A DNA stretch of 10,320 nt, taken from the NCBI GenBank assembly GCA_947452875.1, contig CANGEZ010000054.1:1-10320 (forward strand), read 5' to 3'. This DNA is from Chitinophagaceae bacterium (GTDB taxonomy: Bacteria > Bacteroidota > Bacteroidia > Chitinophagales > Chitinophagaceae). The notes under the pieces were generated by a model that did not search any database, was not told the DNA's origin, and worked only from the letters and a program-made list of their open reading frames with translations. A program made the position numbers and the translations under genes. Shown in pieces: positions 1 to 6,100 of the stretch (positions within the stretch are counted from its first letter, which is position 1; the number at the start of each line of letters is the position of its first letter).

Positions 1-341
1 AAGAGTTAAAAACAATTATTGAAACTGCAAAAGGTTCATCATTGACATTAAAAGAAAAAATTGCAATTTCTATTTTTGGAAAAAAACTAGGAAACAAAAT
101 TATTGCCGAAAGTAAAGCTCAAGGCAGTGAAAGTGGAGGAAAATCTCAAATTGTAGCATTATTGCTTTGTTTAATTGTGGGTGGAATTGGAATTCATCGT
201 TTTTATTTAGGATATACTTGGCAAGGAGTAGTTCAAATTTTAACTTTGGGTGGACTTGGAATTTGGACATTGATAGATTTAATTAGAATAATAACTGGAG
301 ATCTAAAGCCAAAAAATGGCGACTATGACAAAACTTTATAA
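1..341 (+). CDS. TM2-domain membrane protein, 3' part (N-terminus outside the window)
   Basis: The reading frame is already open at base 3 and has no ATG before the domain, so the gene almost certainly starts left of the window. The TTG at 42 is an available but unconvincing start. Counting from that TTG, residues 1-33 are charged and polar (a KEKIAISIFGKKLGNK stretch). Residues 35 to about 96 form a TM2 domain: a first membrane helix (IVALLLCLIVGGIGI), a short turn with the family HRFYLGY motif, and a second helix running through GGLGIWTLIDLIRIITGDLKPKNGDY. TM2 proteins are small two-helix membrane proteins of poorly defined function. Bacteroidota members often carry a signal peptide and a basic linker before the domain, which fits the missing N-terminus, but this is inference. 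The gene ends with TAA and is followed 20 bases later by a strong terminator, so it is the last gene of its transcript. Confidence 0.88.
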   Translation, partial: ELKTIIETAKGSSLTLKEKIAISIFGKKLGNKIIAESKAQGSESGGKSQIVALLLCLIVGGIGIHRFYLGYTWQGVVQILTLGGLGIWTLIDLIRIITGDLKPKNGDYDKTL

Positions 342-360
342 TATAGTTGAGTGAGAAAAC

Positions 361-398
361 AAAAAGAGGCTGTTAAAAAATAACAGCCTCTTTTTTTT
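361..398 (+). terminator. Rho-independent terminator after the TM2 gene
   Basis: A perfect 10-bp inverted repeat, GAGGCTGTTA (366-375) and TAACAGCCTC (381-390), encloses an AAAAA loop and is followed by eight T residues (391-398). The A-run at 361-365 lengthens the stem against the T-tract and could also let it work on the opposite strand. It separates the TM2 gene from kdsA. Confidence 0.92.
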
Positions 399-436
399 AT
401 GCAAATGTCTCGACTTAAAAGAATCTATTATTATCC

Positions 437-444
437 TACTTTTG
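437..444 (+). promoter_or_regulatory. Candidate -7 box of kdsA (TACTTTTG)
   Basis: TACTTTTG matches the Bacteroidota -7 consensus TAnnTTTG exactly. It ends only four bases before the kdsA ATG at 449, so a transcript starting about seven bases downstream of the box centre would have essentially no 5' leader. I see no clear TTG-type -33 element 19-21 bases upstream. The match is exact but short, in AT-rich DNA, so it may be chance. Confidence 0.45.
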
Positions 445-448
445 CAAC

Positions 449-1270
449 ATGAACAATTATCCATCAAGTCTTTTTCAAAATCAGCAATACAATAACAACA
501 ACTTTTTCCTCATCGCAGGGCCTTGTGTCGTAGAAAATGAAACGATGGTGATGGAGATATCAGAAAAAGTAGCAAGCATCTGCAAAAGACTTGAAATTCC
601 TTATATTTTCAAAGCTTCTTACAGAAAAGCAAACCGAACTAGCGCTTCCTCTTTTACTGGCATTGGTGATCACGAAGCTTTGCAATTAATCAATACCGCA
701 GGGAAAAAATTAAATATCCCAACTACAACAGATATTCATACAGCTGCTGAAGCGGCTATCGCTGCCGAATATGTAGATGTGTTGCAGGTTCCAGCATTCC
801 TTTGCCGCCAAACAGATTTACTTTTAGCCGCAGCCGCCACTAACAAAATTGTGAATGTAAAAAAAGGACAATTCGTAAGTGGTCCGGCGATGAAATTTGC
901 AGTTGATAAAATCAAACAAGCCGGAAACGAAAATGTTTGGCTCACGGAAAGAGGCAATAGTTTCGGCTATCAGGATTTGATTGTTGATTATAGAAACATC
1001 ACTTGGATGAAAGAAATCGGTGTGCCAGTTGTTATGGACTGTACTCATTCTTTACAGCAACCCAACCAAACATCAGGCATAACAGGCGGCAATCCTCAAT
1101 TAATAGAAACCATTGCAAAAGCTGCCATTGCAACAGGTGCTGATGGTTTGTTCATCGAAACACACCCCGAACCAGCTAAAGCAAAAAGCGATGGGGCGAA
1201 TATGTTACGTCTTGATTTGTTAGAACCCTTGTTGGAGAAATTAGTGGTGTTGAGAAAAGCAGTTATGTAA
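449..1270 (+). CDS. kdsA: 3-deoxy-8-phosphooctulonate synthase (Kdo-8-P synthase), metal-dependent class
   Basis: This cytoplasmic enzyme condenses phosphoenolpyruvate with arabinose-5-phosphate to give Kdo-8-phosphate, the precursor of the Kdo that links lipid A to the LPS core. The 273-residue protein has the family motifs in order: LIAGPCVVE (21-29), FKASYRKANRTS, TDIH, DVLQVPAFLCRQTDLL, NVKKGQFVSGPAMK, LTERGNSFGYQDL, DCTHSLQQP and FIETHPEPAKAKSDGAN. The GPC cysteine (Cys26), where the E. coli enzyme has Asn, marks the metal-dependent class. His200, Glu237 and Asp248 supply the other metal ligands, spaced as I recall for the Aquifex enzyme (C11/H185/E222/D233). The start is constrained because the next in-frame ATG lies after Cys26. 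The first 18 residues are rich in Asn and Gln and lie before the barrel. The gene stands alone between a terminator and a convergent gene; no Shine-Dalgarno is visible. Confidence 0.97.
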   Translation: MNNYPSSLFQNQQYNNNNFFLIAGPCVVENETMVMEISEKVASICKRLEIPYIFKASYRKANRTSASSFTGIGDHEALQLINTAGKKLNIPTTTDIHTAAEAAIAAEYVDVLQVPAFLCRQTDLLLAAAATNKIVNVKKGQFVSGPAMKFAVDKIKQAGNENVWLTERGNSFGYQDLIVDYRNITWMKEIGVPVVMDCTHSLQQPNQTSGITGGNPQLIETIAKAAIATGADGLFIETHPEPAKAKSDGANMLRLDLLEPLLEKLVVLRKAVM

Positions 1271-1366
1271 GGTTCAAGAGGTTTGGCCGGTTCAATTTAT
1301 TCAAAAGGTTTGTTATGCAAAAAACATTTTGAACCTATTGAACATTTTTCAACCTATTAAACCTTT
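1271..1366. repeat. GGTTCAA/TTGAACC-rich intergenic repeat patch between kdsA and the PspC gene
   Basis: The gap between the two convergent genes is built from related short words. GTTCAAGAGGTT (1272-1283) pairs with AACCTATTGAAC (1332-1343) with one mismatch in 12. GGTTCAA recurs at 1289-1295. The stretch from about 1327 to 1366 contains two imperfect copies of a TTTTGAACCTATTGAAC-like unit about 19-20 bases apart, the second reading TTTTTCAACCTATTAAAC. There is no T-tract next to the inverted repeat and the loop is about 48 bases, so it is a poor intrinsic terminator. It could be a degenerate dispersed repeat or a weak RNA fold. Confidence 0.55.
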
Positions 1367-1368
1367 CA

Positions 1369-1587
1369 TCAAATTCCTGCAGGATTGCGGCGCGATATTC
1401 TCACATACTTCTTCGCATTCATCCAAAATGCCACAAAGAGATATACTATTAATGGAGAACCCATCGTAAGAAAGGAAATATAAATAAAGTATTTTCTGAT
1501 GATGCTGGTAGCAATTCCCATTTTCTCACCTATGGCGGTGCAAACGCCAAACACATGCCATTCCACGAAATATTTGAGCTTGTTCAT
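1369..1587 (-). CDS. Small PspC-domain inner-membrane protein (72 residues)
   Basis: The product consists almost entirely of one PspC domain: an amphipathic start with the VFGVCTAIGEKMGI segment (residues 13-26), then IRKYFIYISFLTMGSPLIVYLFVAFWM, whose last part (about 36-56) is a hydrophobic membrane helix. It ends in a basic tail (KKYVRISRRN). In proteobacteria PspC is part of the phage-shock envelope-stress response. Stand-alone mini-PspC proteins are common in Bacteroidota but their role is not established, so no psp gene name is given. No pspA or pspB neighbour is present. The gene runs towards kdsA and diverges from aconitase. The start (ATG at 1587-1585) gives the typical domain N-terminus. 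No classical terminator follows it, only the repeat patch. Confidence 0.85.
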   Translation of the reverse strand: MNKLKYFVEWHVFGVCTAIGEKMGIATSIIRKYFIYISFLTMGSPLIVYLFVAFWMNAKKYVRISRRNPAGI

Positions 1588-1593
1588 AGTTCT

Positions 1594-1601
1594 TAAAAAT
1601 A
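1594..1601 (-). promoter_or_regulatory. Possible -7 box of the PspC gene (TATTTTTA)
   Basis: Read on the minus strand, TATTTTTA matches TAnnTTTG at 5 of the 6 defined positions and lies six bases upstream of the ATG, again implying almost no leader. The surrounding DNA is very AT-rich, so this is a weak call. Confidence 0.2.
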
Positions 1602-1635
1602 CGAATTTTTATACAAAAAACTAACTTCAATGTAG

Positions 1636-1643
1636 TAATTTCG
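1636..1643 (+). promoter_or_regulatory. Candidate -7 box of the aconitase gene (TAATTTCG)
   Basis: TAATTTCG fits TAnnTTTG with C for the third T, a variant that recurs in this window before mgtE and the SET gene. It predicts a transcript start near 1650 and a leader of about 95 bases. No clear -33 TTG is present at the expected distance. Confidence 0.45.
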
Positions 1644-1680
1644 CAGCCGAGAAAACGAAATTGATTTATCAGCAATAAAT

Positions 1681-1767
1681 ATGGCTGCAACAAACGCTCA
1701 ATTTCCAAATTCCCAAATTAACTCATCATCAAATTATTTTAAAAAATGGCTTTCGACATCGAAATGA
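1681..1767 (+). other. Possible upstream ORF (28 codons) overlapping the aconitase start
   Basis: In the predicted aconitase leader an ATG at 1681 opens a 28-codon frame beginning MAATNAQFPNSQ. It runs through the aconitase ATG in another frame and stops at TGA 1765-1767. That TGA overlaps the aconitase Met7 codon (1764-1766) as ATGA, the arrangement typical of translational coupling. There is no Shine-Dalgarno and no homology I recognise. It may be a chance ORF; it is listed because its position would affect initiation on aconitase if it is translated. Confidence 0.2.
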
Positions 1768-4019
1768 TCAAAAAGGTTTACAGCAACTTTCCTGAAAGAA
1801 TAGCAGCAGCCCGTAAAGCTGTAGGTAAGCCGCTAACACTTACTGAAAAAATATTGTATGCTCACCTTTGGCAAGGCAACGCAGCTGAATCTTTTGAAAG
1901 AGGTAAGGCTTATGTTGATTTTGCACCAGATAGAGTTGCCATGCAAGATGCAACTGCTCAAATGGCATTGCTTCAGTTTATGCAATCAGGAAGAGCTGCT
2001 GTAGCAGTACCAAGTACTGTGCATTGCGATCACTTAATCGAAGCCAAAGTAGATAGTAAAACTGATTTAAATAGAGCCGTAAACGAAAGCAGTGAAGTAT
2101 ATGATTTCTTGGCTTCTGTTTCTAACAAATATGGTATCGGATTTTGGAAACCAGGTGCTGGAATCATTCACCAGGTGGTTCTTGAAAACTATGCTTTCCC
2201 AGGTGGCATGATGATTGGTACGGATAGCCATACTGTAAACGCAGGCGGATTGGGAATGATTGCGATTGGGGTTGGTGGTGCAGATGCTTGTGATGTCATG
2301 GCAGGTTTACCATGGGAATTGAAAATGCCAAAATTAATTGGTATCAAACTAACAGGCAAGCTTAATGGTTGGACTGCTCCTAAAGATGTTATCTTAAAAG
2401 TTGCAGGTATCCTTACCGTAAAGGGTGGAACTGGTGCTGTTGTAGAATATTTCGGCGAAGGTGCTACCAGCATGAGTTGTACAGGTAAAGGCACTATTTG
2501 TAATATGGGTGCTGAAATCGGTGCTACTACTTCTACCTTCGGATATGATGAAAGTATGAGTCGTTATTTGAAAGCAACAGGCAGAGAAGAAATCGCTGCA
2601 ATGGCTGACCAAGTTAAAGAACATCTTACCGGAGATGCAGAAGTATATGCAAATCCCGAGGCTTATTTTGATCAAGTAATTGAAATCAATCTGAGTGAAT
2701 TAGAACCACATTTAAATGGACCATTCACTCCCGATTTAGCTACGCCAATTTCTAAAATGAAAGAAGCTGCTGCTGCCAACAACTGGCCTACAAAAATTGA
2801 AGTGGGTTTGATTGGAAGCTGCACCAACTCTTCTTATGAAGACATCAGTCGTGCTGTAAGTTTGGCCAAACAAGTTTCAGAAAAAGGATTGAAATTAAAT
2901 GCAGAATTCACGATAACTCCAGGCTCTGAATTGGTTCGTTATACTATAGAAAGAGATGGCTACTTAAGCGTATTCGATAAAATCGGCGCTACTGTATTTG
3001 CTAACGCTTGCGGTCCTTGTATTGGCATGTGGGCAAGAGTTGGCGCTGAGAAAGCAGAAAAAAATACCATCGTACATAGCTTCAACAGAAATTTTGCAAA
3101 ACGTGCTGATGGCAATCCCAATACATTTGCTTTTGTAGGTTCTCCTGAATTGGTTACAGCATTGGCTATTGCCGGCGATTTGAATTTCAACCCGCTAACG
3201 GATACTTTAACCAACGATAAAGGCGAACAAGTAAAGCTAGATCCTCCTGCAGGTGATGAATTACCAGTAAAGGGATTTGCTGCCGAAGATGCAGGCTACC
3301 AAGCTCCAGCAGAAGACGGAAGCGGTGTACAAGTAAAAGTGGCATCAGATAGTAAGCGTCTTCAAATTTTAGAACCATTTGCTGCATGGGAAGGAACTGA
3401 TTTGAAAGGTTTGAAATTGCTCATTAAAGCAAAAGGGAAATGTACTACTGATCATATTTCTATGGCGGGTCCATGGTTGAAATTCAGAGGACATTTGGAT
3501 AACATCAGCAACAACATGTTGATTGGTGCTGTTAACTTCTTCAACGAAAAAACTGATAATATCAAGAACCAACTTACAGGAGAATACGGAACTGTTCCAT
3601 CTACACAAAGAGCTTATAAAGCTGCAGGTGTTGGTTCAATCGTAGTTGGCGATGAAAATTATGGTGAAGGTTCTTCAAGAGAACATGCCGCTATGGAACC
3701 ACGTCATTTAGGCGTGAGAGCCGTTCTTGTAAAATCATTCGCACGCATACACGAAACCAATTTGAAAAAACAAGGTATGTTGGCATTGACTTTTGATGAC
3801 AAAGCGGATTATGAAAAATTCAGAGAAGATGATGCCATTGATATTGTCGGCTTAACCTCATTTGCTCCCAACCAAAAATTAACTTTGGTATTGCATCACA
3901 ATGATGGTACGCAAGATGAAATCAAAGTAAATCATTCTTACAACGAACAACAAATTGAATGGTTTAAAGAAGGGGCTGCATTGAATATCATCAGAAGAGA
4001 TTTTGCAAATAAAAATTAA
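1746..4019 (+). CDS. acn: Aconitate hydratase, mitochondrial-type
   Basis: This cytoplasmic TCA-cycle enzyme interconverts citrate and isocitrate through cis-aconitate using a [4Fe-4S] cluster. The 757-residue protein is full length for the mitochondrial-type aconitases of Bacteroidota, which are distinct from E. coli AcnA and AcnB, hence the neutral symbol. The cluster ligands are Cys359 in GSCTNSSYED, and Cys422 and Cys425 in NACGPCIGMW. Active-site residues visible by family comparison are Asp95-His96 in HCDHLIEA, Asp160-Ser161-His162 in GTDSHTVNAGG, and the Ser-Ser-Arg of YGEGSSREHAA (Ser643, Arg645) in the C-terminal swivel domain. The ending ARIHETNLKKQGMLALTF is also diagnostic. The ATG at 1746 gives the MAFDIEMIKKVYSNFP start usual in the group. 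The gene is monocistronic, with a candidate promoter at 1636 and a hairpin terminator shared with the convergent SET gene. Confidence 0.97.
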   Translation: MAFDIEMIKKVYSNFPERIAAARKAVGKPLTLTEKILYAHLWQGNAAESFERGKAYVDFAPDRVAMQDATAQMALLQFMQSGRAAVAVPSTVHCDHLIEAKVDSKTDLNRAVNESSEVYDFLASVSNKYGIGFWKPGAGIIHQVVLENYAFPGGMMIGTDSHTVNAGGLGMIAIGVGGADACDVMAGLPWELKMPKLIGIKLTGKLNGWTAPKDVILKVAGILTVKGGTGAVVEYFGEGATSMSCTGKGTICNMGAEIGATTSTFGYDESMSRYLKATGREEIAAMADQVKEHLTGDAEVYANPEAYFDQVIEINLSELEPHLNGPFTPDLATPISKMKEAAAANNWPTKIEVGLIGSCTNSSYEDISRAVSLAKQVSEKGLKLNAEFTITPGSELVRYTIERDGYLSVFDKIGATVFANACGPCIGMWARVGAEKAEKNTIVHSFNRNFAKRADGNPNTFAFVGSPELVTALAIAGDLNFNPLTDTLTNDKGEQVKLDPPAGDELPVKGFAAEDAGYQAPAEDGSGVQVKVASDSKRLQILEPFAAWEGTDLKGLKLLIKAKGKCTTDHISMAGPWLKFRGHLDNISNNMLIGAVNFFNEKTDNIKNQLTGEYGTVPSTQRAYKAAGVGSIVVGDENYGEGSSREHAAMEPRHLGVRAVLVKSFARIHETNLKKQGMLALTFDDKADYEKFREDDAIDIVGLTSFAPNQKLTLVLHHNDGTQDEIKVNHSYNEQQIEWFKEGAALNIIRRDFANKN

Positions 4020-4037
4020 TTTCAAATTTCTTTATAC

Positions 4038-4070
4038 AAAAAACGCGAAGCTTGTACTTCGCGTTTTTTT
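4038..4070. terminator. Bidirectional terminator between aconitase and the SET gene
   Basis: AAACGCGAAG (4041-4050) and CTTCGCGTTT (4057-4066) form a perfect 10-bp stem with loop CTTGTA. A T-run follows on the + strand (4064-4070) and an A-run precedes it (4038-4043), giving a U-tract on the minus-strand transcript too. It lies 20 bases from the end of each convergent gene and probably serves both. Confidence 0.9.
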
Positions 4071-4086
4071 ATGTTTATTTTTCAAA

Positions 4087-4479
4087 TTAAGATCCGGCCT
4101 CAACTTCAAACCATACTTTAGTTTCATCGTCCCAATCGCCATTGTAATTTATCGTCAACTCCTCTCCTTTTTTTATCGCTCGTACTGTTTTTACAAAAAT
4201 GGTTTCTTCATCAAAATCCATAAAATATTCGCAATTGCTTTTGTAGCTATGGTTGTAAATGGGGATGAATCCCAATGCCATACAACATTTGTCTTTTTCG
4301 GTACCCCATTCAAAAATATAATCGTGAAGCAATGTTTGATCTAGATGAATTCTGTCTTCTTTTTTCATCACGATTACTGGCGACAATTCAACCACAACAT
4401 TTTCAGGAATTACTTCTGTTGTAAAAACGCCTTTCCCTTTTTTTTCTGTTAATTCTATATATAAAGATTGATGAATCAT
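4087..4479 (-). CDS. Stand-alone SET-domain protein (putative SAM-dependent methyltransferase)
   Basis: The 130-residue product is a minimal SET domain with nothing else attached. The N-terminal SET motif is KKGKGVFTTEVIPENVVVEL (residues 13-32). The central segment IYNHSYKSNCEYF (74-86) carries the NHS...NC signature of the cofactor site, although the usual Pro before Asn is Ser. The C-terminal KKGEELTINYNG (103-114) contains the GEELTxxY motif with the expected catalytic Tyr112. SET domains usually transfer methyl groups from SAM to lysine. No pre-SET or post-SET zinc cysteines are present. Substrates of small bacterial SET proteins are mostly unknown, so the activity is inferred from the fold. 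The start at 4479 follows a candidate promoter with a leader of roughly 30 bases. It converges on aconitase and diverges from mgtE. Confidence 0.88.
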   Translation of the reverse strand: MIHQSLYIELTEKKGKGVFTTEVIPENVVVELSPVIVMKKEDRIHLDQTLLHDYIFEWGTEKDKCCMALGFIPIYNHSYKSNCEYFMDFDEETIFVKTVRAIKKGEELTINYNGDWDDETKVWFEVEAGS

Positions 4480-4499
4480 AATTTCAAAAAATAATAAAC

Positions 4500-4507
4500 T
4501 AACTTCG
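4500..4507 (+). promoter_or_regulatory. Candidate -7 box of mgtE (TAACTTCG)
   Basis: TAACTTCG fits TAnnTTTG with C at the third T. It predicts a start near 4514 and a leader of about 50 bases before the mgtE ATG. It lies inside the predicted leader of the divergent SET gene. No convincing -33 element is seen. Confidence 0.4.
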
Positions 4508-4517
4508 CGAACCCTTA

Positions 4518-4525
4518 CGAAAATA
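4518..4525 (-). promoter_or_regulatory. Candidate -7 box of the SET gene (TATTTTCG on the minus strand)
   Basis: On the minus strand these bases read TATTTTCG, again the TAnnTTCG variant. They predict a start near 4511 and a leader of about 32 bases. The box lies only ten bases from the opposing mgtE box, so the two predicted starts nearly coincide. Confidence 0.4.
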
Positions 4526-4565
4526 GCGAATTTGAATATTATTTACGTGTAAAAGATTAACCTGC

Positions 4566-5957
4566 ATGTCTTTAGAAATGGACGATATCACATTGCAGCA
4601 ACAGTTTGAAGAGGTAATTGCCTCCAAAGATCAACTGGAGATTCGGGATTTCCTGAACAATCAGAACATCAGTGATGTCGCAGATCTCATATATGATAAT
4701 ACCGATTTCGAATCACAAATCATTTCACATCTTTCAATACATAGGGCTGCAAGTGTTTTTAAAATTCTTGAATCAGCAGAACAGAAAAGAATTATTGAAG
4801 ATTTACCTGCTTTCAAGTCTGCAGAATTATTAAATGAACTTCCCGCGGATGATAGAGTTGCTTTTATGGAAGCCTTACCGAATAGTGTGGTAAGAGAAAT
4901 GATTAAAACACTTGATCCCGACGAAAGAAAAATAACACTTGAGCTATTAGGCTATCCTGAAAACAGCGTTGGAAGAATCATGACGCCAGAATATGTTTAT
5001 GTGTATGAATACAATACCGTAAAAGAAGTTATTGAAACCATCAGGAGATTTGGAACAAATAGCGAAACCATTGATGTAATTTATGTTATCAACTATAAAG
5101 GCGAATTATTAGACGATATCAGAATAAGAGAAATTATTCTTGCTTCACCGGAAGCGAAAGTGAGTGAGTTGATGGATGGACGGTATATTTCATTGAATGC
5201 CAATGATGACCAGGAATTGGCGAATGAAGCTTTTAAAATGAATAATCGTGTAGCCTTACCTGTGACTGATGATCAAGATATACTCCTTGGTATCATCACC
5301 ATTGATGACGTTTTGTGGATTGCCAATGAAGAATTCAGTGAGGATATCCAAAAAATCGGAGGCACCGAAGCACTTGATGAACCTTATCTGGATATCAGCA
5401 TTCCTAAATTATTAAAGAAACGTGCAGGTTGGTTGGTATTGTTGTTTTTGGGAGAAATGCTTACCGCTTCTGCTATGCAATTCTTTCAACATGAAATTGA
5501 AACAGCAACAGTATTGGCATTATTCATTCCTTTAATTATGAGTAGCGGTGGCAATAGCGGATCGCAAGCCTCTACTCTTATCATACAGGCAATGGCATTG
5601 GGCGAATTGACGATCACCGACTGGTGGAAAGTCATGAGACGAGAATTGATTACCGGATTTTTGCTGGGAGCCATTTTAGGAAGCATCGGTTTACTCAGAA
5701 TTTTCATCTGGCAAAACTTACACATCTTTGATTACGGTGAACATTGGAATCTTTTGGCCATGACCATTTTCTTTTCACTTATAGGTATTGTTCTTTGGGG
5801 TAGCTTAATGGGATCTATGCTTCCGATAATATTAAAAAGACTAAAACTCGATCCTGCTGCTTCTTCAGCACCATTCGTAGCTACTTTGGTTGATGTAACC
5901 GGTATCGTCATCTATTTCTCAGTAGCATACTTTTTTCTCAAAGGCATTCTGCTTTAG
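4566..5957 (+). CDS. mgtE: Magnesium transporter MgtE
   Basis: MgtE is a homodimeric inner-membrane Mg2+ channel/transporter closed by Mg2+ binding to its own cytosolic domains. The 463-residue protein has the full architecture. A helical N domain covers about 30-130, with repeated acidic segments such as LLNELPADDRVAFMEALP. A CBS pair follows at about 138-257 (GRIMTPEYV at its start, GIITIDDVLWIANEE at its end). A connecting plug helix lies at about 260-283, then five membrane helices in 285-462. The pore region is marked by PLIMSSGGNSGSQAS (322-336) and DPAASSAPFVATLVDVTGIVIYF. Asp443 corresponds to the ion-selecting Asp432 of the Thermus protein. The ATG at 4566 gives the longest frame; Met5 (4578) is an alternative. 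No Shine-Dalgarno is visible. It is probably monocistronic: 143 bases with no gene separate it from glmS, though no clear terminator follows, so read-through is possible. Confidence 0.96.
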   Translation: MSLEMDDITLQQQFEEVIASKDQLEIRDFLNNQNISDVADLIYDNTDFESQIISHLSIHRAASVFKILESAEQKRIIEDLPAFKSAELLNELPADDRVAFMEALPNSVVREMIKTLDPDERKITLELLGYPENSVGRIMTPEYVYVYEYNTVKEVIETIRRFGTNSETIDVIYVINYKGELLDDIRIREIILASPEAKVSELMDGRYISLNANDDQELANEAFKMNNRVALPVTDDQDILLGIITIDDVLWIANEEFSEDIQKIGGTEALDEPYLDISIPKLLKKRAGWLVLLFLGEMLTASAMQFFQHEIETATVLALFIPLIMSSGGNSGSQASTLIIQAMALGELTITDWWKVMRRELITGFLLGAILGSIGLLRIFIWQNLHIFDYGEHWNLLAMTIFFSLIGIVLWGSLMGSMLPIILKRLKLDPAASSAPFVATLVDVTGIVIYFSVAYFFLKGILL

Positions 5958-6100
5958 TAATTGTCGTCATTTTATTTAGAATTTGCATATTAATTTGCTA
6001 AATTGCATCAGCAAAATCGTAAACCTCTGATTATCAGTATAGATCCTTACACAAAGTCATAGGTTTATTATTTTTAATTTTTAATTTAAATTTATACTAC
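5958..6100 (+). promoter_or_regulatory. glmS upstream region: promoter and leader candidates
   Basis: No hairpin terminator for mgtE is visible. Several imperfect -7-like boxes occur, including TTAATTTG (5990-5997), TAAATTGC (5999-6006) and TAGGTTTA (6060-6067), and none stands out. If transcription starts near 6010, the leader could close a 7-bp stem, TAAACCT (6020-6026) with AGGTTTA (6061-6067). That stem would enclose a small CTGA-TTA-TCAG hairpin (6027-6037). The last 35 bases before the ATG are almost pure A/T, suited to initiation without a Shine-Dalgarno. No glmS ribozyme-like element is recognisable. Confidence 0.3.

Noticed and set aside
736..1048. Two minus-strand frames inside kdsA
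   Set aside because: Both are antisense to highly conserved KdsA coding sequence and show no domain.
1526..1708. A 60-codon minus-strand frame upstream of the PspC gene
   Set aside because: It overlaps the PspC start region and the aconitase leader, has no recognisable motif, and covers the candidate promoters of both genes.
2189..3608. Several minus-strand frames inside the aconitase gene
   Set aside because: All are shadows of a full-length conserved gene; none has a plausible start region or family motif.
4003..4344. A hydrophobic 113-codon + strand frame opposite the SET gene
   Set aside because: It overlaps the aconitase end and the shared terminator, lies antisense to a protein with clear SET motifs, and its hydrophobicity is what antisense of polar A/T-rich codons produces.
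5486..5725. A minus-strand frame inside mgtE
   Set aside because: It is antisense to the conserved membrane helices of MgtE and has no features of its own.
5958..6100. glmS ribozyme/riboswitch
   Set aside because: That element is typical of Firmicutes and is larger than this 143-base A/T-rich gap; no matching core or pseudoknot is recognisable.
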